NCBI RefSeq assembly: GCF_947495625.1 | Contig: NZ_CANLZW010000004.1 | Location: 124,001-188,000 of the forward strand | Origin: an uncultured Cocleimonas sp. | GTDB lineage: Bacteria; Pseudomonadota; Gammaproteobacteria; Thiotrichales; Thiotrichaceae | Direction of reading: 5' to 3' | Length of the DNA: 64,000 nucleotides | In this document: positions 10,043-19,610 of the stretch, piece after piece | Layout: every line of letters begins with the position of its first letter | How positions within the stretch are numbered: position 1 is the first letter of the stretch | Made by a program: the position numbers and the translations under genes | The notes under the pieces: model-generated | Seen by the model: only the letters and a program-made list of their open reading frames with translations | What the model was told of the DNA's origin: nothing | Database searches by the model: none

Positions 10043-10072
10043 AGTCACCCCCCTACTTTTAAGCACTTTTTA
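10043..10072 (+). repeat. Dispersed repeat, copy 4
   Basis: AGTCACCCCCCTACTTTTAA then GCACTTTTT. It is 87 bp after icd and 70 bp before the RND adaptor gene. Confidence 0.85.
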
Positions 10073-10142
10073 CCAAGCCTATATATTTCTCCTATAATCA
10101 TGAAATATTAAAACAAAACAATTTTCTACCAAAGGATTTCTA

Positions 10143-11438
10143 ATGAATTACAGGCTTTCAAAAAAGTTACATCAACGCATAATCCTATTGATCACACTTA
10201 GTTTTAGTTTGTTTGTCAGTGCATGTAATGGCGGTGACAATAAAAAACCAGAAGCCAAAGCTGCAGTGGTTAGACCGGTAAAAACAATCACGGTTAAACC
10301 CGCCAGTAATTCAATAAAGAAAACTTATTCTGCAGTGGTTTTGGCCACTCAACAAGTCGATCTTTCTTTTAGGGTATCAGGTAAATTGCAACAGTTACCG
10401 ATAAAAAATGGAATGGAAGTTAAGAAAGGTGATGTCATTGCGCAACTTGATAAACGTGACTTTCAATCCAAAATCACTCAACTTAAAAGCCAGATAAATC
10501 AAGCCAATGCTCAGATGAAAGCAATGAAAGCAGGCGCAAGACCTGAAGATGTTGCCTCATTAAATTCAGCGGTAACAGCGGCTCAGGCAGAATTGAATCA
10601 AGCTCAAATTCAATTTAACCGTACCGCAGAGTTGGTTAAAAAGCAGGTAATTGCAAGAAATGAGCTGGACAAAGACCGGAGCGCCTTAACCGTTGCAAAA
10701 GCTAATTTAAACAGCAAAAAGCAAGAATTACGCAAAGGTAAAACTGGCGGTAGAAAAGAAGATGTTTCTGCACAGGTTGCTGTCATTCAAGGCTTGCAAT
10801 CGCAACTTAAAAATCTTGAAGATACTTTGGCTGATGCCACTTTACGCGCACCTTTTGACGGCAGAATTTCATCGCGTCAAGTTGAAAATTTTGCCAACGT
10901 TCAAGCAAAAGAGTCTATCGCAACCATCCAGAAAACCTCTTCTGAAATTGATATTGTTTTTAATATCCCTGCGCCTGATATCGTGATACTTGTTCCTATT
11001 AAAGATCAATTGAAATCGACTGTTGTGTTAGATAGTTTTCCAGGAAAAGAGTTTCCGGCAGAACAGCGCGAATTTTCTAGCGAAGCAGATTCAGCTACAC
11101 AAACCTACCAGGGGCGTGTTGCTATCAAGAACTCTAAAGGCGAGCCAATACTTCCAGGTATGACCGGTAATTTAATTGTAACGGGTAATAGCGGTAACAG
11201 TGATAAATACTCATTACCAGTAGCAGCAATAGCTTCCCTACCTTCAGGAAATCCATTTGTTTGGGTAGTTGATGATGCCAATAAAGTGTCAAAACGTGAT
11301 ATCACTATAGGCGAAGCTACAGGAGCGAATGTAGCAGTTTCTAAGGGCATCAAAACCGGAGATGTGGTTGTCACTGCGGGGATATCCGCTTTACAAGATG
11401 GAATGCAAGTAAAACCAATCACCGCTGTTGGAGAATAA
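10143..11438 (+). CDS. RND efflux periplasmic adaptor lipoprotein (HlyD/AcrA family)
   Basis: Membrane fusion subunit of a tripartite efflux pump. The signal sequence carries a lipobox FVSAC with acylated C28. A barrel-sandwich half follows (QVDLSFRVSGKLQQLPIKNG, then MEVKKGDVIAQLD), then a long alpha-helical hairpin (about residues 115-240, rich in Gln/Ala/Lys), then TLRAPFDGRISSRQVENFA as the returning half-lipoyl domain. It ends 4 bp before the permease ATG at 11443, so the pair forms an operon. Its job is to link the inner-membrane permease to a TolC-like channel; no channel gene is nearby. Confidence 0.92.
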   Translation: MNYRLSKKLHQRIILLITLSFSLFVSACNGGDNKKPEAKAAVVRPVKTITVKPASNSIKKTYSAVVLATQQVDLSFRVSGKLQQLPIKNGMEVKKGDVIAQLDKRDFQSKITQLKSQINQANAQMKAMKAGARPEDVASLNSAVTAAQAELNQAQIQFNRTAELVKKQVIARNELDKDRSALTVAKANLNSKKQELRKGKTGGRKEDVSAQVAVIQGLQSQLKNLEDTLADATLRAPFDGRISSRQVENFANVQAKESIATIQKTSSEIDIVFNIPAPDIVILVPIKDQLKSTVVLDSFPGKEFPAEQREFSSEADSATQTYQGRVAIKNSKGEPILPGMTGNLIVTGNSGNSDKYSLPVAAIASLPSGNPFVWVVDDANKVSKRDITIGEATGANVAVSKGIKTGDVVVTAGISALQDGMQVKPITAVGE

Positions 11439-11442
11439 TCGC

Positions 11443-14400
11443 ATGAATCTTGCAAAGTTTGCGATTGAAAAACGCGTAGTCAGTGCTTTATTAACACTGC
11501 TTATTTTATTTGGCGGATATCTGGCTTATACCTTATTGCCACGTTTTGAAGATCCTGAGTTTATCGTTAGACAGGTCAAAATAATCACGCCTTATCAGGG
11601 TGCGAGTGCAACAGAAGTCGCTGACGAAGTGACCGATGTTGTAGAAAATGCGGTACAACAATTACAAGGTGTGAAAGAAGTAAAGTCAGTTTCTTCGATA
11701 GGTCTTTCAGAAGTCACTCTTGAATTTACCATTTCATCAACTAAAACCCGTCCTCAGTTAAATCAGAAATTCTCACAACTGCGGGCGAAAATATCTGATA
11801 TCACCAATCAACTACCTCCGGGTTCTTCACCCCCAATCGTTTATGACGATTTCGGTGATGTGTATGCGCTTTATTTTGCTATTACTGGTGATGGCTATTC
11901 GCTAGCTGAAATAAAGACCTATGCAAAATCTCTACAAAAGGAATTAGTATTGGTACCGGGGGTTTCTAAAGTATTGATAGCAGGTGACCCCACAGAAGTC
12001 ATTTATGTTGAATATAATCCATCCAAACTTGCTCAGTTAGGTTTCTCATCTGGGCAAGTAGCGCAATTACTCGAAGGGCAAAATCTTGTCACTTCTGCCG
12101 GTAGTGTCGATGCAGGTAACACCCGTTTAACAATTCGCCCTAGTTCTGCAGTTTCATCGCTAGCAAATATCGAAGAACTCGTGATTGTAAATGCGCAAAG
12201 TGGACGCAGCTTTCGCTTAAAAGATATTGCTACTGTTAAACGTGGGGTTAAAGAACCAGAGTCAAAACTGTTATATCGAGACGGCAAACCAGCAATTGGT
12301 ATAGGCATTTCGAATACCATCGGCGGTAACGTTGTAAATATGGGTGATGCTGTTAATGCCCGTATAGCGGCACTCGAAAGCCAAAGACCTTTAGGTATGC
12401 AGTTGTCTGTCATTTCTGATCAATCCGTTTCGGTACGGACTTCTGTGAATGATTTTGTCGTCAATGTGATGTTAGCTTTAGCGATCGTTGTTGGTACTTT
12501 ACTGATATTTATGGGCTTGCGTAGTGGTCTGTTAATGGGTGGCATCTTGCTCGTTACTGTTGCGGGAACGCTGATCGGCATGTACTTCTATGGATTGAAT
12601 TTACAACGTATTTCCTTAGGCGCACTGATTATTGCATTAGGTATGCTGGTGGATAATGCCATTGTGGTAGTTGATGGCACCCTGGTCAGAATTAAAAAAG
12701 GTGAATCTCCCAAAGAAGCTTCTATCGCCGTCGTTGAACAAACTAAATGGCCATTATTAGGCGGAACTGTTGTTGGCTTCCTCGCCTTTTCAGCGATCGG
12801 ATTTTCACCAGATAACACCGGTGAATACGCTGGTTCGCTATTCTGGACGATTACCATATCACTGCTATTTAGTTGGTTGATCGCGATTTGGCTAACACCG
12901 TATTTTTGTACGTTATTCTTAAAAGCTGAAGCTGCTTCAACCAAAGTTAAGAAAGAGCATTTTATCCTGTCCGGTTATCGCAAAATCCTGACTGGTTTTC
13001 TACGTTTTCGCTGGGTAACACTGGGCTTGGTTCTTGCTCTTTTCGCTGCCGCAGTCGTTAGTTTTGGACAGGTAAAACAAGGCTTTTTTCCGACATCTAC
13101 GCGTGCACAATTTGTTATTGATTACACGCTTCCTCAAGGTACAACCTTTAATAAAACCAATTCTGACTTGAATGAAGTAAGTGATTGGGTACGTAAATTA
13201 GAAGGAGTTACAGGCACAAATAGAGTCGTCGGTGGCGGCCATTTACGCTTTATGCTTACCTACTCTGCTGAAAGTGGTAATGCCGCTTATGGTCAACTTT
13301 TAGTTGATGTGGAAGATTATCAACAGATAACAGACTTATTGCCTAAAATCCAAACACACCTTGATTCGACCTACCCCAATGCAATCTCTAAAGTTTGGAA
13401 GTTTGTACTTGGCCCTGGTGGAGGCAGTTTAATTCAAGCCCGTTTTACGGGTAAAGATCCGGTAGTTTTACGAGAACTCGCCGAACAAACCAAGTCCATC
13501 TATAGCAAACAGGGTGCGATAAGTGTTAAAGATGATTGGCGTGAAATGGTTAAAGTTATCAGGCCAAAAATTAATGAGCAGAATGCACGACGTGTGGGTC
13601 TCTCACAATCGGATATATCTAAAGCTATCGATGAGTTTTTTAATGGCACAACGGTTGGACTTTATCGTGAAGCTGATGAATTGCGCTCAATTGTATTTAG
13701 ACCAAATGCCGAGAACCGCAAAGATGTGAAAAATATTCGTGATATCGAAATATTTAGTCAATCATCAGGACGTTATATCCCTATCACGCAAGTGGTAGAT
13801 GATTTTGGCGTGGTCTTTGAAAATGCCAAGTTACAACGTTATAACCGTTCTCTAGCGATTATGGCAGAAGCTGACCCAGCGCCCGATGTTGATGTTAGTG
13901 AAGTATTTGCAAAGATTAAACCTGAAGTAGAAGCGCTGAATTTACCTGATGGATATAAACTTGAGTGGCGAGGTCAATATGGCGATGGAAATGATGCAAA
14001 TGCAGGCTTAGCGTCGACGTTCCCTTATGGTTTTGGCGCGATGATAATCGTGGTCTTTTTATTATTTAATGCCATTAAACAGCCCATTATCATTTATTTA
14101 ACGGTTCCATTGGCAATCATTGGTGTTGTATTTGGACTGATCGCTTTAAGGACGCCAATGGAGTTCATGGCAATCCTTGGAATGTTAAGTCTTACAGGCA
14201 TGCTGATAAAAAATGCCATCGTGCTGATTGATCAAACCGACTCAGAAATAGCCGATGGTAAAGCCCGGATGGCTGCAGTCATAGATGCGGCTGTATCTCG
14301 TGTACGCCCCGTAAGTTTAGGTGTGTTGACCACGGTATTAGGGGTTGTTCCTTTACTATCAGATCCTTTCTTTAGAAGCCTGGCTGTGGTGATTATTTGC

Positions 14401-14487
14401 GGCCTAAGCTTTGCAACGATTTTAACACTGATTATTGTCCCGACTTTATATGCGATTTTCTTTGGGGTTAAAAAGGATGAAGTCTAG
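11443..14487 (+). CDS. RND multidrug efflux permease (AcrB/HAE-1 type)
   Basis: Proton-driven inner-membrane exporter of about 1014 residues. Topology is typical: TM1 at MNLAKFAIEKRVVSALLTLL, a large periplasmic loop, TM2-6, the proton-relay segment LGMLVDNAIVVVDG in TM4, a second periplasmic loop, then TM8-12 ending in LIIVPTLYAIFFG. The start MNLAKFAIEKR (11443) is preferred over an upstream TTG at 11428, because it matches family N-termini and does not overlap the adaptor gene. The second loop is rich in conserved gating elements (GGGHLRFML, RWRGQYG-like). The substrate is not predictable. It follows the adaptor gene and is followed after 19 bp by a K+ channel gene. Confidence 0.93.
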   Translation: MNLAKFAIEKRVVSALLTLLILFGGYLAYTLLPRFEDPEFIVRQVKIITPYQGASATEVADEVTDVVENAVQQLQGVKEVKSVSSIGLSEVTLEFTISSTKTRPQLNQKFSQLRAKISDITNQLPPGSSPPIVYDDFGDVYALYFAITGDGYSLAEIKTYAKSLQKELVLVPGVSKVLIAGDPTEVIYVEYNPSKLAQLGFSSGQVAQLLEGQNLVTSAGSVDAGNTRLTIRPSSAVSSLANIEELVIVNAQSGRSFRLKDIATVKRGVKEPESKLLYRDGKPAIGIGISNTIGGNVVNMGDAVNARIAALESQRPLGMQLSVISDQSVSVRTSVNDFVVNVMLALAIVVGTLLIFMGLRSGLLMGGILLVTVAGTLIGMYFYGLNLQRISLGALIIALGMLVDNAIVVVDGTLVRIKKGESPKEASIAVVEQTKWPLLGGTVVGFLAFSAIGFSPDNTGEYAGSLFWTITISLLFSWLIAIWLTPYFCTLFLKAEAASTKVKKEHFILSGYRKILTGFLRFRWVTLGLVLALFAAAVVSFGQVKQGFFPTSTRAQFVIDYTLPQGTTFNKTNSDLNEVSDWVRKLEGVTGTNRVVGGGHLRFMLTYSAESGNAAYGQLLVDVEDYQQITDLLPKIQTHLDSTYPNAISKVWKFVLGPGGGSLIQARFTGKDPVVLRELAEQTKSIYSKQGAISVKDDWREMVKVIRPKINEQNARRVGLSQSDISKAIDEFFNGTTVGLYREADELRSIVFRPNAENRKDVKNIRDIEIFSQSSGRYIPITQVVDDFGVVFENAKLQRYNRSLAIMAEADPAPDVDVSEVFAKIKPEVEALNLPDGYKLEWRGQYGDGNDANAGLASTFPYGFGAMIIVVFLLFNAIKQPIIIYLTVPLAIIGVVFGLIALRTPMEFMAILGMLSLTGMLIKNAIVLIDQTDSEIADGKARMAAVIDAAVSRVRPVSLGVLTTVLGVVPLLSDPFFRSLAVVIICGLSFATILTLIIVPTLYAIFFGVKKDEV

Positions 14488-14506
14488 CCTGATCAAGGAA
14501 TGAGTT

Positions 14507-14830
14507 ATGGATCTAACATTTGCCTTTCTTTATAAGTTTTTTTGGGCGGTAGTCCTGACCTTTCCGACGCTAATACTATTCTCAATAGTGATTGCTGTCT
14601 TGGGCTTAGTGGTTGGAAAGAAGGAAGGCTGGACTAACTTTGATGCGATCTACTGGGCTTTTATTACCGCCTTAACCGTTGGTTATGGCGATTTAAGACC
14701 GACTAAAAAGTCATCACGAATTTTTGCTCTGCTTATTTCAGTGATAGGAATCATGTTATTCGGTATTGTAGTTGCAATAACCGTCAATACCTTTGGAAGT
14801 TCGTTACAGGAACAGCTAGCGTCGAAATAA
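14507..14830 (+). CDS. Two-TM potassium channel
   Basis: 107-residue inner-membrane protein with one helix before (about 12-36) and one after (about 72-97) a pore loop. The selectivity filter TVGYGD is at residues 57-62 (ALTVGYGDLRP). This is the minimal Ion_trans_2 channel without a cytoplasmic regulatory domain. It probably tetramerises to conduct K+. It lies 19 bp after the RND permease gene, so it may share its transcript, which would link ion balance to proton-driven efflux; that link is inference. Confidence 0.9.
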   Translation: MDLTFAFLYKFFWAVVLTFPTLILFSIVIAVLGLVVGKKEGWTNFDAIYWAFITALTVGYGDLRPTKKSSRIFALLISVIGIMLFGIVVAITVNTFGSSLQEQLASK

Positions 14831-14850
14831 GTATTTTGTTATTTAGATGA

Positions 14851-14881
14851 GGTCACCCCCCTACTTTAACAAGCTTTTTTA
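14851..14881 (+). repeat. Dispersed repeat, copy 5
   Basis: GGTCACCCCCCTACTTTAAC then AAGCTTTTTT. It begins 20 bp after the K+ channel stop codon. Confidence 0.85.
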
Positions 14882-15177
14882 CTTAACTATTTCAGACAAA
14901 TACCAAATTAATGTCAAAACTTTAAAATACCAATAGCAAACCCATAGTAAACCAATATTAAGTACTCTCATCTGACAGTTAACTTGAACTAAAGTAGCCT
15001 TAAGTCAGACAAAGCATTACATAAATTAGCTATTTTTTTCACCATCTATTAGCAGGCTTAGTAATAGCAGGTGGGACAACTATTTTAACCAGTTATGATT
15101 TTCTAAGCGATTGATACTTACGTATAAATATTCATTAAGTATCTCTATTTGTAATCTGCTATTGTTACCAGCTTTTT

Positions 15178-15203
15178 GTAGCTTGCCAGCTTAACCAAGC
15201 TAC
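15178..15203 (+). promoter_or_regulatory. Inverted repeat upstream of CBM9 protein gene
   Basis: GTAGCTTG, 10-base spacer, CAAGCTAC; a perfect 8-bp dyad ending 57 bp before the start codon. It could be an operator or a leader hairpin; nothing in the sequence decides which. Confidence 0.4.
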
Positions 15204-15259
15204 ATTTAATCGACTGTTTTATTTAATCAGCTATCCACTTTAATCAACTTAGAGTTTTA

Positions 15260-17764
15260 ATGAAATTGAGTACCATAACATTTGTTTTTATCGCCTTATT
15301 GTCGCTAACCCCTTTTGCGGCTTATCTCTATAAAAACCTTGAACCTGAAAAAGTCTCAGCGCAATCCGTTTTCACGCCTGCTGCAATCAAAAATGGAACA
15401 AGCGACACTACAAAAAATAAAACAGCAGAAGGTAATACTCAATCATCTGTTGAGATAACAAAAATAGCTGATGATAAAAACACAGCGTCTAAGCCAAAAA
15501 AAGTTTCTATTGACGTTAAATACCCACCTGCTGTTAATAAGACTTCACCATTAGGCATTAACACCAATGAAATTTATGAGCAGGATGCCAGTATTCCCTT
15601 TGTTGATTTATTCAGAGTATCAATGCCGTTTCATGAAAATATTCGTTGCCGAAAGAAGGATCAGCCTTGCTTAACATCGGCAAAAGTAGAATACGATAAA
15701 CAAGGCTGGCCGAAGAAACTCAATGGTGGAAAAGCCGGTGTATTCTTCATACGTAACGTCAGCCGCGAAGCTTATCCAGAGGGTAATTATACCGTGCTCT
15801 ATGACGGTGAAGGCAAAATCGAGTACCTACAGAATGTCGAAGTCGTGAAACGTGAAAAAGGCGAAGATACCATTCAACTCACCGCGCGCGCTGATGGATT
15901 CATGACGGCTGCATTACAAATTGTAGAATCAAACCCTGAAAAACCCTTACGCAATATTCGTATTCTGTTACCGGGTGGTATTTGTCAGGGCAAACCGTTT
16001 GAGCAGGTTGCAGACTCTATTTTCTGTAAAGATTCAAAATACCTAAGCTTTAAAGATCATTACAAAACAATTCTGTTTAACCCTGATTATCTAAACTTTA
16101 TGAAAGACTTTAATGTCATTCGTTTTATGCCCATGTCTGGCGTGACGCGTAATCCTGCAGTTACCTGGGATCAACGTCCTAAAATGGATAATGCAACCTG
16201 GGGCGGCATATATGGATCACGTGGTGCACCGTTAGAAGTTCAGGTTGAATTAGCTAATCGACTCAAGGCAAACCCATGGTTAAATGTGCCACATGCTGCT
16301 GATGATAATTATATTAAGCAGTTCGCTAGCTATGTGCATGAGAATCTAGACCCAAAGTTAACACCCTATATTGAATACACCAATGAAGCGTGGAATTCGA
16401 ATTTCGTGCACAACGAATACATGCAGAAAATGGGCATCAAGGAAAAACTCGATCAAGATGCATTAATGGCTGGTTATAAATACTATTCCAAGCGCTCTGT
16501 TGAATTTTTTGAAATCTGGGAGAAGATCTATGGTGGTCACGAGAAATTTGTCAGAGTCATCAGTGGTTGGGATACCCGCCCTGATATTAGCGGCATTATT
16601 CTGGCCTACAAAGATACTTACAAGTCTGTTGATGCTTTGGCAATCGCGCCTTATATCGGTGGCAATACGCGTGGTTTTAGAGAGTCTGAGACAGTTGATG
16701 ATATTTTCCATCTACTTACCGATGAGAAATCGTATCGCTCTTTAAATAAAGTCATCGATGAAATCAAAAAACATGAAAAACTGGCGAATGATTTTGGTGT
16801 GAGTCTGGTTGCTTATGAAGGTGGTCAAGGTCTAGTAGATTGGGCCACCAGAGATTATATGCAACACCCTAACCCACTATTTTTTGGAGCAAATCGTGAT
16901 CCCCGTATGGCGGATTTATACGCCACTATTTATAAAGAATGGCGTGAACTTGGGGCAGACTTATTTGTGGCATTTAGTGCGCCTAGAAGTTGTAATGCGT
17001 CTGGTTGCTGGGGATTAAAAGAACATATCCGCAAAGATCTAAAAGAATCTCCGAAACATCAAGCTAGTCTCGACTTTATCAACACCAATGATAAGTGGTG
17101 GAAGTGGGATGAGATTAAAGCTGCGAAGAAGCCTAGCAGCAAAGAAGTAGCAAAATACCTACCGAAAACTGATCCGGATAAACCTCGAATAGTGATTCGC
17201 CCTGCTAAAGGTGATCCAAAGCATTTCTTCCGTCTGGAGAATCCACAAGCACTTAATATCTTACTGGAAGGTGATTCGTGGGATAAACGCGATATATCGG
17301 GTAAATGGCAAGTCAAATGGGATAAAGACTATTTGTATTTCAGTGCAAAAGTTTACGACAAAGAAGCGAAGAATGATTCTAAAAAACCTGAAGATGATGA
17401 CTCTGTAGAATTCTTCATAGACCCGAATAATAGTCGTAGCAAAACCCTAGACAAATCCAACGATTTCCATTTTATATTTGCTCGAAATGGCAAAAAAGCA
17501 ACCTTTGGAAGTGGCACTTCAAAAAACCAGAAATTAGATATTCCATTTGATGTAGAAGAGAAATATGATGGCTACGAAATCCACGCCAAGATCAAATGGA
17601 AAGATCTGGGTGTAACACCTGCTGTTAAAAATAAACTCGGCATGGATGTCGTCATTAATGACGATGATGACGGCGGAAAAAGTGATGCACGATTAGGCTG
17701 GAACACTAGAAATAGTCACCCTGTACCTAGTGATTACGGGATGATTTTAATGAGTGGCAGGTAG
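15260..17764 (+). CDS. Secreted glycoside-hydrolase-like protein with C-terminal CBM9-type module
   Basis: 834 residues. An N-terminal hydrophobic segment (about 5-25) acts as signal or anchor, then a low-complexity Ser/Thr/Lys linker to about residue 90. The central region resembles clan GH-A hydrolases: E376 in EYTNEAWN is placed like an acid/base, and E520 in AYEGGQG like a nucleophile. Residues about 640-834 read as a family 9 carbohydrate-binding module (FRLENPQ, WDKDYLYFSAKVYDKEAK, DDSVEFFIDP, YDGYEIHAKIKWKDLG, DARLGWN). It probably binds and may cut a polysaccharide outside the inner membrane. The substrate is unknown, and some relatives are annotated only as cellulose-binding proteins. 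Monocistronic. Confidence 0.72.
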   Translation: MKLSTITFVFIALLSLTPFAAYLYKNLEPEKVSAQSVFTPAAIKNGTSDTTKNKTAEGNTQSSVEITKIADDKNTASKPKKVSIDVKYPPAVNKTSPLGINTNEIYEQDASIPFVDLFRVSMPFHENIRCRKKDQPCLTSAKVEYDKQGWPKKLNGGKAGVFFIRNVSREAYPEGNYTVLYDGEGKIEYLQNVEVVKREKGEDTIQLTARADGFMTAALQIVESNPEKPLRNIRILLPGGICQGKPFEQVADSIFCKDSKYLSFKDHYKTILFNPDYLNFMKDFNVIRFMPMSGVTRNPAVTWDQRPKMDNATWGGIYGSRGAPLEVQVELANRLKANPWLNVPHAADDNYIKQFASYVHENLDPKLTPYIEYTNEAWNSNFVHNEYMQKMGIKEKLDQDALMAGYKYYSKRSVEFFEIWEKIYGGHEKFVRVISGWDTRPDISGIILAYKDTYKSVDALAIAPYIGGNTRGFRESETVDDIFHLLTDEKSYRSLNKVIDEIKKHEKLANDFGVSLVAYEGGQGLVDWATRDYMQHPNPLFFGANRDPRMADLYATIYKEWRELGADLFVAFSAPRSCNASGCWGLKEHIRKDLKESPKHQASLDFINTNDKWWKWDEIKAAKKPSSKEVAKYLPKTDPDKPRIVIRPAKGDPKHFFRLENPQALNILLEGDSWDKRDISGKWQVKWDKDYLYFSAKVYDKEAKNDSKKPEDDDSVEFFIDPNNSRSKTLDKSNDFHFIFARNGKKATFGSGTSKNQKLDIPFDVEEKYDGYEIHAKIKWKDLGVTPAVKNKLGMDVVINDDDDGGKSDARLGWNTRNSHPVPSDYGMILMSGR

Positions 17765-17790
17765 TCTTTTATTAGTATGATCTAATGTAA

Positions 17791-17820
17791 AGGCACCCCC
17801 CACCTTTGGGGCGTTTTTTT
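17791..17820 (+). repeat. Dispersed repeat, copy 6 (variant with terminator-like fold)
   Basis: GGCACCCCCCACCTTTGGGG then CGTTTTTTT. This variant has a short CCCC/GGGG stem before the T-tract, so it could also terminate the upstream gene. It shares the exact 16-mer CACCCCCCACCTTTGG with the copy inside the lolC/E gene at 22517. Confidence 0.75.
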
Positions 17821-17823
17821 ACA

Positions 17824-18444
17824 TTGAATATATTAACTGTCTTCGATTCTTTCGAACAATTTATACCCACCATTATCTTCTGGGCTTCGTTTACCCTAAG
17901 CGCTGGCCCTTTCTGGATAACCGTGATGAGTTCGGCAAAGCATACGCCGATATCTGAATTATTCCGTCATTTCCTGATCTATCAATTATTAGGCTGGTTC
18001 CCGATCATCATGGTGATCGGTGCAATCGTAACAACCATTGGAAAATTAAATGAGGCCATCTACACAAGTCTCTATTTCATTGGTGCAGCGGTCATTTTCT
18101 ACCTTGCGTATAAAACCTATCAAAGCACAATAAGCAGCAAAGCCAGTTTTAAATTTAATTGGAAAGCGATGATAGTGCTTTCGTGGACCAATCCAAAAGT
18201 CTGGCTGACTGTCCCTACCGGTGTATTGACCGCCAACTACACAGACAATAATAGCCTGAATATTTTAATTATGTTTATTGTTGGTATCCCGCTTTACTAT
18301 ATCGGCTTCTTTATGTGGGCATATATGGGGAAATTTGGTGCGAAAATAGCCAAAGATAAATTCAATATTTTCAATGCCTTATTATTGTTTATCTATGGCG
18401 CTTATCTTCTTTATGAAGGTGTATTGGCTGTAAAAGCGGCGTAG
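17824..18444 (+). CDS. LysE/RhtB-like membrane exporter
   Basis: About 206-residue polytopic protein with roughly five or six hydrophobic helices and the family motif SWTNPKVWL in the centre, comparable to the NPK motif of LysE/RhtB amino-acid exporters. ASFTLSAGPFW near the N-terminus matches the first-helix G-P region. No ATG lies before the conserved part, so the start is taken as TTG at 17824; another TTG at 17806 lies inside the repeat/terminator element. It may export an amino acid or a related metabolite; the substrate is not predictable. Flanked by repeat copies 6 and 7. Confidence 0.75.
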   Translation: MNILTVFDSFEQFIPTIIFWASFTLSAGPFWITVMSSAKHTPISELFRHFLIYQLLGWFPIIMVIGAIVTTIGKLNEAIYTSLYFIGAAVIFYLAYKTYQSTISSKASFKFNWKAMIVLSWTNPKVWLTVPTGVLTANYTDNNSLNILIMFIVGIPLYYIGFFMWAYMGKFGAKIAKDKFNIFNALLLFIYGAYLLYEGVLAVKAA

Positions 18445-18475
18445 AGACAAACATTGAGGATTTATAATAGATAAT

Positions 18476-18504
18476 AGTCACCCCCCTACTTTAACGTGGT
18501 TTTT
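18476..18504 (+). repeat. Dispersed repeat, copy 7
   Basis: AGTCACCCCCCTACTTTAAC then GTGGTTTTT. It begins 31 bp after the LysE-like stop. The tail sequence TAGGCACTTTTT typical of other copies recurs alone at 18575-18586. Confidence 0.85.
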
Positions 18505-18527
18505 CTCTTATGAATAATGAAACCACG
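18495..18527. terminator. Stem-loop CGTGGTTT/AAACCACG
   Basis: 8-bp dyad with a 17-base loop. Its left arm is the variable part of repeat copy 7. It lies between the convergent LysE-like (+) and PPK2 (-) genes, so it may mark the transcript ends. Confidence 0.4.
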
Positions 18528-18616
18528 CCCTTCGGGTCGTCGTTATACTCCAACGTTTTCTCACTCTGTTCGGCTAGGCACTTTTTCGATTATTTAAAAC
18601 AAACTACTTAATGAAT

Positions 18617-19507
18617 CTATTCTGATTCGAGTAAGCGTTTCATTTCTTCAAATTTTTCACCTTCTTTCTTTTCTACTTTTGGAAACTGAGGATTCATCGC
18701 ACGTAGGTTCTCAACAATTGTTCTGGCAACCTGCACTCGCATATAGAGTTTATTATCTGCAGGAATCGCATACCACGGAGCGTGCTCTTTGCTGGTGTGA
18801 TTAATAAGCTCTTCATAGGCGTGCATATAATCATTCCACAAGGCACGTTCTTTGATATCGCCGGATGAGAATTTCCAGTTTTTTTCTGGTTCGTTTAAAC
18901 GGGAAAGAAAACGGTTTTTCTGCTCTTCTTTAGAAACATTCAACCAGAACTTTAGAACCAGAGTACCATTTCTGGCTAGGTGCTTTTCATAGTCATTAAA
19001 GGATTCAAAACGATTCTGCCAAAATCCTTGTAGATTCTTTTCATCCAGCGTTTCTGGTAAATCATTTAAGCGCTGGTATTTTAGATAGTCGGGATGAACA
19101 CGAACCACTAAACCTTCTTCATAGTAACTGCGGTTGAATATACCTATTTTACCTCTTTCTGGGGCGCGAATATTACTGCGCCACATAAAGTCATGATCGA
19201 GCTCTAATGATGAAGGTTGTTTGAAGGATGAAACCTGGCAGCCAGCAGGATTTACACGATTAAACACCGAACGTATGGTGCTGTCTTTTCCTGCGGCATC
19301 CATTGCCTGAAAAACGATAAGCAATGAGCGTTTATCTTCGGCGAATAGCTGATGTTGCAACTCAGCAAGTTCCTGCCTGAGGTCACCCAATTCTTTTTTC
19401 AGCGTTTTTTTATCTAACTCAGATTTATCAGCAATGGTTGCTGCCTCTGAAAGCTTGAATTGGTTATCTATTCCAACCTGAAAATTACTTTTAACCGCTT
19501 TTAGCAT
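18617..19507 (-). CDS. ppk2: Polyphosphate kinase 2 (PPK2) family
   Basis: Transfers phosphate between polyphosphate and nucleotides in the cytoplasm. 296 residues. The Walker A segment MDAAGKDST is at 69-77 after LLIVFQA; the lid/Walker B side has GIFNRSYYEEGLVVRVHP. LKFWLNVSKEEQKNRFLSRL and the C-terminal AWYAIPADNKLYMRVQVAR are family blocks. One-domain PPK2 enzymes phosphorylate NMP and/or NDP; the exact class cannot be fixed by eye. It has its own promoter region of about 100 bp next to the end of lolD. Confidence 0.92.
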   Translation of the reverse strand: MLKAVKSNFQVGIDNQFKLSEAATIADKSELDKKTLKKELGDLRQELAELQHQLFAEDKRSLLIVFQAMDAAGKDSTIRSVFNRVNPAGCQVSSFKQPSSLELDHDFMWRSNIRAPERGKIGIFNRSYYEEGLVVRVHPDYLKYQRLNDLPETLDEKNLQGFWQNRFESFNDYEKHLARNGTLVLKFWLNVSKEEQKNRFLSRLNEPEKNWKFSSGDIKERALWNDYMHAYEELINHTSKEHAPWYAIPADNKLYMRVQVARTIVENLRAMNPQFPKVEKKEGEKFEEMKRLLESE

Positions 19508-19610
19508 GTTGACGTCCTCAAGACTTATTTTATCTTATAGCGTGATCTACTTTTCCTGTGATGTGCTTTTCTTGTGTTGTTCTTTTAACGAGAAGTTTCG
19601 TATAAGTACT

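Larger units (their letters stand above)
14831..15259. other. Intergenic region, 429 bp
   Basis: Contains repeat copy 5 near the left edge and a stem-loop near the right edge. The middle is AT-rich with no supportable ORF. It should carry the promoter of the glycoside-hydrolase-like gene. Confidence 0.5.

Noticed and set aside
18511-18586. GC-richer segment between LysE-like and PPK2 genes as a small RNA or gene remnant
   Set aside because: Only an imperfect CCCTTCGGG hairpin and an isolated TAGGCACTTTTT repeat tail are visible; this is not enough for an RNA or gene call.
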